Positions 9,235 to 17,503 of a stretch of 64,000 bases of DNA are shown here, in pieces. Each line of letters begins with the position of its first letter. Within the stretch, counting starts at the first letter, position 1. The position numbers and the translations under genes are program-made. This stretch comes from Psychrosphaera ytuae (GTDB taxonomy: Bacteria > Pseudomonadota > Gammaproteobacteria > Enterobacterales > Alteromonadaceae): NCBI RefSeq assembly GCF_017638545.1, contig NZ_CP072110.1:806001-870000 (forward strand), given 5' to 3'. Under the pieces are notes generated by a model, which ran no database searches, was not told the origin of the DNA, and saw only the letters and a list, made by a program, of their open reading frames with translations.

Positions 9235-10140
9235 ATGAAAATTTTAGTAACGGGTGGCACCGGCCTAATTGGCCGAACATTTATCGAAAGTAGTTTGGCA
9301 AGTGGTGCTGAATATGAGTTTACGGTACTGACCCGTGATGTATCCAAAGCAAAGCAAAATCTGAAAGATGAAGTTTCGATTATTGATAATTTGGCTCAAG
9401 TAAACATGGCGAACTTCGACGTGGCTCTTAACCTTGCCGGCGAGCCGATTGTTAACAAGCGATGGACTCAACAACAAAAACGTACTTTGTGCCAATCTCG
9501 TTGGCAATTGACTGAGCAATTGGTTAACAAAATTAATAGAGAATGCAATGCCGATAACCCTATTCGTTTTATAAGTGGCAGTGCCGTAGGCATTTATGGT
9601 CGTCAGCCGAAAGGCTTGATAACCGAAACGCACAGCCCTCACTTTCCAGAGTTCTCGCATACCTTATGTCAGCGTTGGGAAGACATCGCATTACAAGCCA
9701 AACACGCCAACGTAGCGTTGTTGCGCACAGGTATTGTTCTGAGCCACTCTGGCGGCGCACTCGATAAAATGCTTTTACCATTTAAGCTGGGGCTTGGTGG
9801 CAAAATCGCCTCAGGTGAACAGTTTATGCCTTGGATCCATATTGACGATATGGTCGCAGGTATTCAGTTTTTGATTGAGCACCCTGTTTTAAATGGGCCT
9901 TTTAATTTTACTGCGCCTCACCCCGTTACCAATGCGGAATTTGCCAAAACCCTAGCAAAATCACTGAACCGACCTTGCTTGTTTCCCGTACCAGAGTTTG
10001 TATTAAGACTTATTATGGGCGAAATGGCCGACCTATTGGTTTATGGTCAAAATGCAATTCCAGAAAATTTAGTCAAAGCAGGTTTCAACTTTAAGTACGA
10101 GACGTTGAAGCCTGCATTGGATGAAGTGGTTTCGCACTGA
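9235..10140 (+). CDS. TIGR01777 family NAD(P)-dependent epimerase (YfcH type)
   Basis: 301 aa extended-SDR protein. The ATG at 9235 is used because it places the Rossmann glycine motif at the N-terminus (MKILVTGGTGLIGRTF); the longer frame opens at a TTG and adds 43 unlikely residues. Other family marks are LNLAGEPIVNKRWT, SGSAVGIYG and PWIHIDDMVAGI, plus the C-terminal DUF1731-like block ending PALDEVV. Role unknown, often annotated as a sugar-nucleotide epimerase-like protein. It heads a plus-strand cluster with the DCC protein and an SDR, spaced 37 and 9 bp. Confidence 0.85.
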   Translation: MKILVTGGTGLIGRTFIESSLASGAEYEFTVLTRDVSKAKQNLKDEVSIIDNLAQVNMANFDVALNLAGEPIVNKRWTQQQKRTLCQSRWQLTEQLVNKINRECNADNPIRFISGSAVGIYGRQPKGLITETHSPHFPEFSHTLCQRWEDIALQAKHANVALLRTGIVLSHSGGALDKMLLPFKLGLGGKIASGEQFMPWIHIDDMVAGIQFLIEHPVLNGPFNFTAPHPVTNAEFAKTLAKSLNRPCLFPVPEFVLRLIMGEMADLLVYGQNAIPENLVKAGFNFKYETLKPALDEVVSH

Positions 10141-10177
10141 CCGTAAAGGTCTTTGTAATCTAAATTAGAGATAAAGC

Positions 10178-10570
10178 ATGAGTTTTAAATTGTTTTACGA
10201 TGGTTGTTGCCCTTTGTGCGTCGCAGAAATGAAAAAATTGTCGAAACACGACCATCAACATCAAATTGATTTTATCAATATTCAACTAGACTCAGAGATG
10301 CAAAAGTATCCTCAAGTCGACCCGAGTCATGCTAACCGCATTCTCCACGCTATCACTCCGCAAGGTGATTTAATCACAGCGTTAGATGTTACTTATCAAG
10401 CATGGGCACTCGTTGGTAAAGGCTGGTTGTTTAAACCTCTAACTTGGCGTTGGGTTCGCTTTTTTGCCGATCCTGTTTACCTCTGGTTTGCCAAAAACCG
10501 TTATTCAATTTCGGCCATTTTAACCGGCAAAGCACGTTGTGAATCTTGCCAAATTGGCCGTCCAGATTAA
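10178..10570 (+). CDS. DCC family thiol-disulfide oxidoreductase-like protein (DUF393)
   Basis: 130 aa cytoplasmic protein with the family signature YDGCCPLCVAEM at residues 7-18 (the DxxCPxC thiol motif), a thioredoxin-like N-terminus and the later block GKGWLFKPLTWRW. A second cysteine pair near the C-terminus (CESCQIG) is unusual and could add metal or redox chemistry. DCC proteins are poorly characterised and presumed thiol-disulfide reductases. The gene sits between two dehydrogenase-like genes in one apparent operon. Confidence 0.82.
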   Translation: MSFKLFYDGCCPLCVAEMKKLSKHDHQHQIDFINIQLDSEMQKYPQVDPSHANRILHAITPQGDLITALDVTYQAWALVGKGWLFKPLTWRWVRFFADPVYLWFAKNRYSISAILTGKARCESCQIGRPD

Positions 10571-10579
10571 GGACTTAAT

Positions 10580-11323
10580 ATGGAACACGTATATTTAGTG
10601 TTTGGGGCGAACTCCGCGATTGCCAGAGGCGTGATAAAAGAGTTGATTGATACACAAAGTCCCGAGCATCAAGTCACAATCTATGGTTTTTCTCGTGGCA
10701 CACTTCCCGACGACCTGAGTTCGTACGACTCTGAGTTACATTGGATAACTGTTGCTGACTATACCCAACAATCTTTGTCTAAAGCATTAACCGAAGTGCA
10801 ACTCAAGCATTCGAATCTAAAGGGAGCGTATATTTTTAACGGGATATTACACAATGAAGAATTCATGCCAGAAAAAGCCCTCTCTCAATTTGAGGCGAAC
10901 CACTTTGAGCAAGTTATACACGCCAATACCACAGTCCCCGTCGTTATCATCCAACAACTACTTGCGAATGTAGACAAACAACAGTCGTTTAAAATAGCCG
11001 TTTTGTCAGCGCGAATAGGCAGCATTGGAGATAATGGTTTAGGTGGTTGGCACAGTTACCGCTCCAGTAAAGCGGCGCTTAACATGCTATTGAAGAACGT
11101 AGCGATTGAGTGCGCCAGAAGTTACAAAGGGATTAAACTCATAAGCTACCACCCAGGAACGACAGATTCGCCACTATCCAAACCGTTCCAAAGTAATGTG
11201 CCGAGCGAACAACTGTTTGATCAACGTCAGTCAGCGCGCTACTTTCTAAACGTCGTTAAAGCACAAAAATTCGATAACACCCTGAGTTATGTCGACTGGC
11301 AGGGAGCGGCTATACCTTGGTAA
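10580..11323 (+). CDS. SDR family oxidoreductase (classical short-chain dehydrogenase)
   Basis: 247 aa Rossmann protein. The N-terminal VYLVFGANSAIARGV replaces the usual GxxxGIG with a GANSAIA form. The catalytic YxxxK is in HSYRSSKAAL at about residues 155-164, preceded by the Ser in VLSARIGS, and PGTTDSPLSKPF follows. It is close to the CsgA/YdfG-like SDRs that act on small carbonyls, but the substrate is unknown. It is the last gene of the plus-strand trio; the stop codon lies inside a 20-bp tandem duplication. Confidence 0.82.
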   Translation: MEHVYLVFGANSAIARGVIKELIDTQSPEHQVTIYGFSRGTLPDDLSSYDSELHWITVADYTQQSLSKALTEVQLKHSNLKGAYIFNGILHNEEFMPEKALSQFEANHFEQVIHANTTVPVVIIQQLLANVDKQQSFKIAVLSARIGSIGDNGLGGWHSYRSSKAALNMLLKNVAIECARSYKGIKLISYHPGTTDSPLSKPFQSNVPSEQLFDQRQSARYFLNVVKAQKFDNTLSYVDWQGAAIPW

Positions 11324-11347
11324 TTTAATCTATACCTTGGTAATTTA
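11310..11347. repeat. 20-bp tandem duplication over the SDR stop codon
   Basis: The 18-mer CTATACCTTGGTAATTTA occurs at 11310-11327 and again at 11330-11347. The first copy contains the SDR stop codon TAA, so the duplication added only non-coding sequence. It looks like a recent slippage duplication without evident function. Confidence 0.85.
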
Positions 11348-11352
11348 GTTTG

Positions 11353-12438
11353 TCACGCATGCTCACTGACCGTTATTCTCTTTTTGTTAAAAGTTATGAA
11401 AGGCAATAGCTTTTCATAACATTTGATCGCGCTAAGCATAGCTCCTTCAACTCGACCTCCACAAGTCCAGTCACCTATGATTGCGACTTGCTGACTTGAG
11501 TCCACTATCGCGTTACACCCTTGTTGTTCGACTTGCTGTTCATAATCCAAACTCAACCGCGCGTAACGCCAGTAATGACAGTACCCCTCCACGGCGACAA
11601 TTCCTTCTGTTTTATCGTTGTCGATAAGCAACTGATTTAACCAATCAAACGCCATAGTTTCGATCATTGCGGCAGATTTATCTTTGTGTTGTTCGGTAAA
11701 CTCAGGAGAGAAATGAATATTCCAAATATCGTCGTAATGAGGATCATCCTCACTACTTACGCCCTCTCTACCTGGACGTGTGGTCTGTCGTGCAAGCCAA
11801 GATACTTCTCGCTCTCCGAATACGCCTTGGACATCATCGTGTACTTCACCTTTGGTTGCTATTGTTACGGCCCAACAAGGTGAATGAACGCGTTTAGGAA
11901 TGGATTGATAAATTTCTGGTTCTGTTTCAAATAAATCAGCGGCTTGCTCGGCTGGAATAGTAGAGACTATCCAATTGTAAACACCTATTAGGTCGCCTTG
12001 CTCGTCCCACAAAAACCACTTAGGTAATAATTCATCAGTATCGTCGCGAGTCACCCTGTTAACTCGGCAATTGAGTTTGATTTTGACGTCAGTAAGTAGT
12101 GATTTGGCAAGAGAGTTCATGTCGGGCGTTGATACGTAGCGCTCTTCTTTATCAAAAGACGAGAGTAACACCCCTCCTCTAATCCGACTTGGTTCAAAGG
12201 GCCAAGGACTAATCAAGCCCTCAGATAGCCAACGTTGCAGTAATGGCTTTGTTTGGCAGTCTCTAAAGGTAAAATATTGCGCGCCCATATCGCAGTTTGC
12301 CCATGACAAACGCTTAGTGGACATTCGCCCGCCTCTGCCTCTCGATTTTTCAATGACAGTAACATCAACACCTTGTTCATTTAGTTTATTCGCAAGTAAT
12401 GAACCCGACATACCTGCGCCAATAATTGCCACCTTCAT
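11353..12438 (-). CDS. Renalase-like FAD-dependent amine oxidoreductase
   Basis: About 361 aa. The ATG at 12438 follows GGGA at 6 nt; the frame could begin four codons earlier. The N-terminal MKVAIIGAGMSGSLLANKL is a GxGxxG FAD-binding motif, followed by VIEKSRGRGGRMSTKR (the ribityl-Glu and the RGGR motif of amine oxidases) and DMGAQYFTFRD. The C-terminal IIGDWTCGGRVEGAMLSA is the second FAD contact. This pattern fits the COG3380/renalase group, which oxidises dihydronicotinamide isomers in known members. It is convergent with the SDR gene, with only 29 bp between stops. Confidence 0.83.
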   Translation of the reverse strand: MKVAIIGAGMSGSLLANKLNEQGVDVTVIEKSRGRGGRMSTKRLSWANCDMGAQYFTFRDCQTKPLLQRWLSEGLISPWPFEPSRIRGGVLLSSFDKEERYVSTPDMNSLAKSLLTDVKIKLNCRVNRVTRDDTDELLPKWFLWDEQGDLIGVYNWIVSTIPAEQAADLFETEPEIYQSIPKRVHSPCWAVTIATKGEVHDDVQGVFGEREVSWLARQTTRPGREGVSSEDDPHYDDIWNIHFSPEFTEQHKDKSAAMIETMAFDWLNQLLIDNDKTEGIVAVEGYCHYWRYARLSLDYEQQVEQQGCNAIVDSSQQVAIIGDWTCGGRVEGAMLSAIKCYEKLLPFITFNKKRITVSEHA

Positions 12439-12587
12439 ATTTGATCCCATTTATTTACCTTTAACTTATCTATTACGTGCAAAGTTTTGTTTAGTTCACT
12501 TAACGTACAAAAACTGTACTCCTAGTGTCAGTGAGTCAGCTTGATGTAAATCAATTAACGGCTTATAAATCTGAAAATGACGAATCA

Positions 12588-12624
12588 ATAAAAAGACAGT
12601 GACCAGCTTTAAAGCTAGCCACTG
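12588..12624 (-). terminator. Rho-independent terminator of the EEP lipoprotein gene
   Basis: A 28-nt near-continuous palindrome (12597-12624; CAGTGGCTAGCTTT pairs with AAAGCTGGTCACTG allowing two G-T wobbles) is followed on the minus strand by TCTTTTTATT. It lies 40 bp beyond the stop of the endonuclease/phosphatase-like gene. The rest of the 227-bp gap shows no gene. Confidence 0.75.
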
Positions 12625-12665
12625 AAGTTTAATTTGAAAATGAGATTTAAGGTGAGAACGCTGCG

Positions 12666-13640
12666 TTAGTTTGCTGATAAAGTCAAAGTGACGGCGCAAT
12701 GATCACTTAACATCCTCTTAGGCTCCATGTCCTGATAGTGGTGTACATCAGCACTTTGTTTTGCCACAGTTTGTGGGACTTTACCCATCAAAATATGGTC
12801 AATCGGTACTGGGTAATACTGATGGCACCCTTTTAGGCTTTTTGTGGTGTTTTGAAGTGTAGAGACACTGCCATTAGAGTTTTGTTCTAAAAGTGACGCC
12901 ATCGCATTACCTGGCTCTGCCAATCTGTGATTAAAGTCGCCCAAAATAACGTAAGGGGTATTTCCCAACTCTTTAGTTTCTACATATTCGTCTAAAATTG
13001 GCGCTTGTTGTGCGTAAGTTTGGCATGAACGTTTATCAGATTTAGCATAATCTGGGACGAAGCAGCCGCTTTTCATGTGTACGTTTAACAATGACATTGG
13101 ACCTAAATCACTGTTAACTGATATCTCAAGAGCGTGACGCAAACCACGTGAGTTAAGCGCAAATTCAGCTTTTGAATCCACATTTTGGATTTCTAGTCCT
13201 TTTTTAACAGCAAAGGCAACTTTTTGTTGAGTAGAAATATTACCGTTGCTGCGACATTCAAATGGCTCATTGTCCGCACGTCCTGACATAACTACTTGCC
13301 AATCTGACGCCGGGAAAATTTGGTGCACGGCTTGCGCTGAATGAACCTCTTGCATCGCAACAATATCCGCGTTAATTGTGTTGGCATAAGCTTTTAACTT
13401 TGCCATTTCTTCTGACGTGCGAGGTCGACATCCAGCCTCAGCTGGGTATGCAAGGTGCTCTAAGTTCCATGTTGCAATTGTTAAATTTGAAGAAGTTCCA
13501 TTGGCATTTTCCGATACTCGATTAGATTGACCTGCCAACGAGTTTTTAGAATCAACTGATGGGTTTTCAGCTTGGCAACCTGCTACTAACAGCGTTACCG
13601 CACATGCTAATAGCGACTTTTTAACTATTTGTAATTTCAT
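12666..13640 (-). CDS. Endonuclease/exonuclease/phosphatase family lipoprotein
   Basis: 324 aa. Lipoprotein signal peptide with lipobox LVAGC (Cys22), then a Ser/Asn-rich linker to about residue 50. The EEP fold follows: TIATWNLEHL (first metal/phosphate Asn), VAMQEVHS (catalytic Glu), LLNVHMKSGC (catalytic His), YVILGDFNHRL (GDFN Asp/Asn) and the C-terminal MLSDHCAV (SDH motif). All residues needed for DNase I-like phosphodiester hydrolysis are present. It is likely periplasmic or outer-membrane attached and may scavenge extracellular nucleic acids or phosphodiesters (inferred). Its own terminator lies 42 bp downstream. Confidence 0.85.
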   Translation of the reverse strand: MKLQIVKKSLLACAVTLLVAGCQAENPSVDSKNSLAGQSNRVSENANGTSSNLTIATWNLEHLAYPAEAGCRPRTSEEMAKLKAYANTINADIVAMQEVHSAQAVHQIFPASDWQVVMSGRADNEPFECRSNGNISTQQKVAFAVKKGLEIQNVDSKAEFALNSRGLRHALEISVNSDLGPMSLLNVHMKSGCFVPDYAKSDKRSCQTYAQQAPILDEYVETKELGNTPYVILGDFNHRLAEPGNAMASLLEQNSNGSVSTLQNTTKSLKGCHQYYPVPIDHILMGKVPQTVAKQSADVHHYQDMEPKRMLSDHCAVTLTLSAN

Positions 13641-13783
13641 TGTTTATTTTCTTATTAGATGCTTTTTCAAGCGTGAGACCTAAAGTGTAGCGGGCTAGTT
13701 TAACCGTTTTATGACAAATAATTGAGGGTCTATTAAGACGTTTGACCTTAATAAAGTGTTGCTGAACGAAAACAAGAAAACGG

Positions 13784-13814
13784 TTTGTCGAACCCAGCGG
13801 GTGTTCTCATCCCG
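13784..13814. repeat. 31-bp direct repeat, proximal copy
   Basis: A perfect 31-bp match to 16755-16785 with core GAACCCAGCGGGTGTTCTCA. Both copies are followed within about 15-20 bp by ATATAAAAAAA. The two copies bracket the LpxR-like and metallophosphoesterase genes (about 2.9 kb apart). This copy sits in a 236-bp gap containing no gene. Confidence 0.9.
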
Positions 13815-13876
13815 TCCAGAATCCATATAAAAAAAACTGAAGCCATCTAGTGGCAGCTTGCAAAACTAACTGAAAA

Positions 13877-14986
13877 TTAATTATTCCAGTTAAATGTAAT
13901 ACCACCCCAACTGTGTGTCCTCTCGTATGGCCCCTCCATTTTGTGCTCAGAGGTTCTTCCATGCCAGGAAATAATAATGTTGTAGTCATCAAACGGTATA
14001 AGTGCACCAATTGTAAACTCACCTAATACAGGACTTACATCATCAGAGGCTAGACAATGTTGACTTCCTACTCCTTTTCCTTGACATTGAAGTAGTGCAT
14101 TATATCCGACTGCTGTTGCTTGTAGTCCAAAGAAAATGTTCGTATCTGCCCAACTAAAACTTTTCTTAAGTGGTTGAACTCCCATCATCTTATTATTGCT
14201 CCCCATTGGGTTGGCTAATACAAAAGCATCATATGCATAATTGATATACTCTTGGTTTGAATTCCAAAGGAAACCAAAGGATGCCATAGTGTAATATCCA
14301 AGGTTTAAGCTGCTGTAACCTACTAGTTCGGAATTACTAGTACCAAAATTCCCAAACTTTTTGTGGACTGAATACTCAATTTTAGCTGTTAACTCACCAC
14401 CATTTCCTATTTGGTTGTCCCAACCTTTTGGATCATAAGGTTCTTTATTGTCAAATGTATTCCTAAGCACGTCATGCCATGTAGCCTGAAGTGCACCACC
14501 TAATGGAAGGCCTAATAAGCCATATGTAAAAGAAGCTCCATAGCTAATACTTTCATCGCTCTGATTTACGGCATAAAGCGTAGAGGTTGCAGATAGCAAT
14601 GACGCATAGGGGCGGTCATTTAAAACTGGAGTTTCAGAGCGCAACTCGTCGGGTGTAAAATTAGTTAATGCTATTTCAAAATGATGAGCTCGTTTATGGA
14701 ACATAACGCTATCAAAACTTAAAAAGTCAGTCGCCCATTCTGCATAAAGAGGGTGAGCTTGAGCCTTGCAATTTCCCCATCCCCAAGAAGCACCGTATGT
14801 GTAATTTTGATCATCATTGTTACCAAGAATATCAAACATGTCATTTTCAAATCGAAATGTATCCGCATCCCAAAATACACTGTGACCATGCTTTATTTTA
14901 TTTTTTACGGCTGAACACTTTTCAGCGTAACTTGATGACGAAAAAACAATTAAAAGTAATAACGAAACAAATTGTTGTATTTTCAT
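13877..14986 (-). CDS. LpxR family outer-membrane lipid A deacylase
   Basis: About 369 aa. ATG at 14986 with AAGGA 6-8 nt upstream. Signal peptide MKIQQFVSLLLLIVFSSSSYA. LpxR/DUF2219 marks are FENDMFDILG (the Asn-Asp pair of the active site), NYTYGASWGW (YTxG), ATWHDVLR (candidate catalytic His) and the family motif DPKGWDNQIGNG; many alternating strands and a C-terminal aromatic/Asn end fit a 12-strand barrel. Characterised LpxR removes the 3'-acyloxyacyl group of lipid A in a calcium-dependent way. The DNA here is visibly more AT-rich than the flanks and lies between 31-bp repeats, suggesting acquisition. Confidence 0.82.
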   Translation of the reverse strand: MKIQQFVSLLLLIVFSSSSYAEKCSAVKNKIKHGHSVFWDADTFRFENDMFDILGNNDDQNYTYGASWGWGNCKAQAHPLYAEWATDFLSFDSVMFHKRAHHFEIALTNFTPDELRSETPVLNDRPYASLLSATSTLYAVNQSDESISYGASFTYGLLGLPLGGALQATWHDVLRNTFDNKEPYDPKGWDNQIGNGGELTAKIEYSVHKKFGNFGTSNSELVGYSSLNLGYYTMASFGFLWNSNQEYINYAYDAFVLANPMGSNNKMMGVQPLKKSFSWADTNIFFGLQATAVGYNALLQCQGKGVGSQHCLASDDVSPVLGEFTIGALIPFDDYNIIISWHGRTSEHKMEGPYERTHSWGGITFNWNN

Positions 14987-15080
14987 AATAAGTTCCTTAT
15001 CAAGAACCAATAAGTACCATTTCGATCAAAGATAAAACAAATATAGTATCTGTATATTTAATTTATTTATCAGCCGTTTA

Positions 15081-16463
15081 TTACAAAACACTTCTTAGTT
15101 CGCTTTCGTTCTTTGAGGCTTCATACATCATACAACGTATCAATTTCCCCTTATCATCTTCAGAGACGCTATCCAGCAAAGTATTTATATTTCGTCGTGC
15201 ATTTTCAGTGTTGTAATTCTTGTTTCGATACAAACCGGTTAACCCCAGTCGATCTTGCTGGGAATGTTGAACATCCAACACTTGTAAAAGATCAAATGCT
15301 CCTAAGCTATCTAACATTAATTCACAACTCTTAGACCCAATCTTTTCTATAGAAGTAAATGACTTTTTTATTACCCTTTTCTCTACTGAAGTAGCAATTG
15401 AAAAGTGAGGGGTAAAATCAGTTGTTGAGCCCACGTTTATTTGGGTAGTAAACCTTTTTTCATCTCCTGACCCGATCTTATGTGTAAAAATTACATCATC
15501 CGCGTTTTTTTCATGTGAGTGACCTGTTAACCATAGGTTTGAATGGCGTCCCTTCAGTAGCAAGTCGCCTGGCCGACCAATTGGGCCAGCACTAACGTAG
15601 GCTAAATTTTCTATTGGGTAATGAGTTGCAATTATACGAACAGTTGGATTTCCAAAATTTGATATAAACCAGCTTGTTTGAGACTCTCCTTTCCATGAAA
15701 TTGAACCCCGATGGCCATAAAAATCATTTCGCAATAATGCTGGCTGTACATCTATATCCTTATAGTCTGAGCTATCTGCCAAAATTAACTCGCCGGATAT
15801 TCCATTTTTCAAATAAGTTATAATTGCACCGTAAAAACAACCACTTTTTTGTTGATTTTCAACAATAGAGAGTAAACATTCATTTGATAAATCTTCGACA
15901 TTGTCTTTGAATGACAATAAGTAATCGCCCTTATATTGATTAAATGAATCAAGGTTAAATTTTTGTACGATTCGAATTAAATCGAGCTTAGATACAAAGC
16001 CGTTCTTTTCACTACAAGTGTCTTCTAGAGCCTCAATTGATGGTTGGTTTCCAGTAGCTAAATAGTCATGATTGCCTATTACAAAGAATAAAGGTTTTTG
16101 TAGTCGAGCTCGAGACTCCTCTAAAACTTTAAAGAATCCAGAAACTTCATCTTTGCAACCACTATTAGCTCCATCTCCCAAATATGTGATGATATCGACA
16201 TTTTGTTCACCTATATCCTCAAGAAGCAATCTCAAATGCTTTAATGAAAGCTCTTCTTGTGCAGTTGTTCGAATTGCTACGTTAACAATGAAGTCAGCTT
16301 CAATTGTTCTGAATTTATTTTTCCCTTTATAAGGGGAGGTCACTTGAGTATCAGCTATCAACGCAATTGACAAGCCAGTATCAAGTTTAGTGCCGATATT
16401 AGAGCGGAAAATGGAGCAGCCACTTAAAGTAAGTGCAATTAAGAACAAAATGGAAGCTTTCAT
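15081..16463 (-). CDS. Lipoprotein calcineurin-like metallophosphoesterase
   Basis: About 460 aa. ATG at 16463 (MKASILFLIALTLSGC) with AGGGA upstream; lipobox LSGC at Cys16. Metallophosphoesterase motifs in order: IADTQ (Asp, with Gln where His is common), YLGDGAN (GD), VIGNHDY (GNHD), ATHYPIEN (His) and LTGHSHEKN (GHxH). The C-terminal 120 residues have no known domain. It is probably a periplasmic or outer-membrane phosphatase/phosphodiesterase; substrate unknown. It lies 94 bp upstream of the LpxR-like gene on the same strand and shares its AT-rich composition. The missing first His is not unusual but makes substrate prediction unsafe. Confidence 0.78.
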   Translation of the reverse strand: MKASILFLIALTLSGCSIFRSNIGTKLDTGLSIALIADTQVTSPYKGKNKFRTIEADFIVNVAIRTTAQEELSLKHLRLLLEDIGEQNVDIITYLGDGANSGCKDEVSGFFKVLEESRARLQKPLFFVIGNHDYLATGNQPSIEALEDTCSEKNGFVSKLDLIRIVQKFNLDSFNQYKGDYLLSFKDNVEDLSNECLLSIVENQQKSGCFYGAIITYLKNGISGELILADSSDYKDIDVQPALLRNDFYGHRGSISWKGESQTSWFISNFGNPTVRIIATHYPIENLAYVSAGPIGRPGDLLLKGRHSNLWLTGHSHEKNADDVIFTHKIGSGDEKRFTTQINVGSTTDFTPHFSIATSVEKRVIKKSFTSIEKIGSKSCELMLDSLGAFDLLQVLDVQHSQQDRLGLTGLYRNKNYNTENARRNINTLLDSVSEDDKGKLIRCMMYEASKNESELRSVL

Positions 16464-16691
16464 ATTTAACGTCCCTATCACATGAATAATGATTAAACTT
16501 TAGACGCAATTTAAGATTTTGCACAACTCATGTAAAAATTAACGAAAAGTTTAGTTGAGGAATAGCCTTTCAATTATTGAGACCAATAGTCGAATCTAAT
16601 ATCCGCTAAATTCTTGTGAGTAACTCACTTACTTCGGTAGCGTTTAATATCAAATAATCGCCCTCACAACGACGTTGAGAGGGAGGGATTA

Positions 16692-16758
16692 CAAAATACA
16701 TCCTGTATTTTGCCCTTCGGGCCGCCTTCGGCGTTCAAATTTGTTCCCAACAAATTTG
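16692..16758. repeat. Array of four contiguous hairpins with 3-nt loops
   Basis: Four perfect stem-loops stand side by side: CAAAATACA/TGTATTTTG with loop TCC (16692-16712), GCCC/GGGC with loop TTC (16712-16722), CGCC/GGCG with loop TTC (16723-16733), and CAAATTTGTT/AACAAATTTG with loop CCC (16736-16758). The 31-bp direct repeat follows immediately. It lies in the 373-bp gap between the metallophosphoesterase gene and the tRNA-Ser genes, downstream of the tRNA terminator. Function unknown; it resembles an extragenic palindromic element. Confidence 0.85.
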
Positions 16759-16785
16759 TCGAACCCAGCGGGTGTTCTCATCCCG
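16755..16785. repeat. 31-bp direct repeat, distal copy
   Basis: Perfect copy of 13784-13814. Its first 4 bases are the end of the last hairpin of the neighbouring array. It lies about 50 bp beyond the tRNA-Ser gene end. Confidence 0.9.
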
Positions 16786-16802
16786 ACCCATCTCGCAGAT
16801 AT

Positions 16803-16828
16803 AAAAAAACCCGCTCAATGAGCGGGTT
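16803..16828 (-). terminator. Rho-independent terminator of the tRNA-Ser pair
   Basis: Nine-bp stem AACCCGCTC / GAGCGGGTT with a 3-nt loop, followed on the minus strand by T7. It begins 8 bp beyond the CCA end of the downstream tRNA gene. Confidence 0.9.
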
Positions 16829-16836
16829 GTTTTATA

Positions 16837-16928
16837 TGGCGGAGAGGGAGGGATTCGAACCCCCGGAAGGTTTAACCCTTCGCCTGATTTCAAGTCAGGT
16901 GCATTCGACCGAACTCTGCCACCTCTCC
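16837..16928 (-). tRNA. tRNA-Ser (anticodon TGA), copy 2
   Basis: 92 nt including encoded CCA. Acceptor GGAGAGG pairs with CCTCTCC, then discriminator G and CCA. The anticodon loop CTTGAAA gives anticodon TGA (codons UCN). A long variable arm (GAAGGGTTAAACCTTC) marks a class II serine tRNA, and the T-arm is GGGGGTTCGAATCCC. It is identical over its whole length to the copy at 17015-17106. Confidence 0.97.
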
Positions 16929-17014
16929 AAAAAGATTGGACCTTTATGTCGACACTAATATGTCTTAGGTCATTAACAAGTTATATAATCGGTTAACTCA
17001 TTAATTTATGTAAG

Positions 17015-17106
17015 TGGCGGAGAGGGAGGGATTCGAACCCCCGGAAGGTTTAACCCTTCGCCTGATTTCAAGTCAGGTGCATTCGACCGAACTCTGCCAC
17101 CTCTCC
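17015..17106 (-). tRNA. tRNA-Ser (anticodon TGA), copy 1
   Basis: Identical in sequence to the gene at 16837-16928 and 86 bp upstream of it on the same strand. It is the first gene of a two-tRNA transcript with a strong promoter at 17121-17149. Confidence 0.97.
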
Positions 17107-17120
17107 ACTTGATGGAGCGC

Positions 17121-17149
17121 ATATTAGTGACCTTCTTGGACGTTGTAAA
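17121..17149 (-). promoter_or_regulatory. Sigma-70 promoter of the tRNA-Ser genes
   Basis: On the minus strand TTTACA (17144-17149) and TAATAT (17121-17126) are separated by exactly 17 bp, followed by a GC-rich discriminator (GCGCTCC) just before the tRNA. That discriminator is typical of stable-RNA promoters under stringent control (inferred). Confidence 0.7.
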
Positions 17150-17503
17150 GGGTTACTTTAAAAAAATGTTAATTTCATGGTTTGAATGGTGATTTTTGAA
17201 CCAAAGTGTCATTTTTATATGCAATTTATCGGTTTTTTAGTCGATTTGTGGGAACCAATCATATTTGTATTAATCCATATAACTAGATTAGGTCGTTAAA
17301 TATAAATAGGCATGAGTGATCTTTTATTGTGAAACAGGTTGTGCTTTTAAACTGTGCCGAAATTTTCATCGTACAGTCATTGAAAGAATTGAGAATAACC
17401 ACAATATATTGACCAGGTAAAAATTTTAATGAACACTACCGCAAGGTAAAACATTAACCGTTTTATAATTAAAAACATTTATAGAACATTATAGGAGTTC
17501 CAA
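17150..17503. other. Gene-free leader region before the Bax-inhibitor-1 gene
   Basis: About 350 bp of AT-rich sequence between the tRNA promoter and the BI-1 start. I see a good ribosome site (AGGAG, 7 nt before the ATG) but no confident promoter pair, operator or small gene. Confidence 0.5.

Noticed and set aside
12496..12699. 67-codon minus-strand frame between the flavoprotein and the EEP lipoprotein
   Set aside because: It overlaps the end of the EEP gene and its terminator hairpin and has no ribosome site or recognisable sequence.
13807..14022. 71-codon minus-strand frame overlapping the LpxR-like 3' end
   Set aside because: It is an out-of-frame shadow of the LpxR-like gene extending into the 31-bp repeat, with no start signal.
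13784..17106. A prophage or integrative island next to tRNA-Ser
   Set aside because: No integrase, phage or conjugation gene is present, and the 31-bp repeat does not match the tRNA 3' end, so tRNA-targeted integration is not supported.
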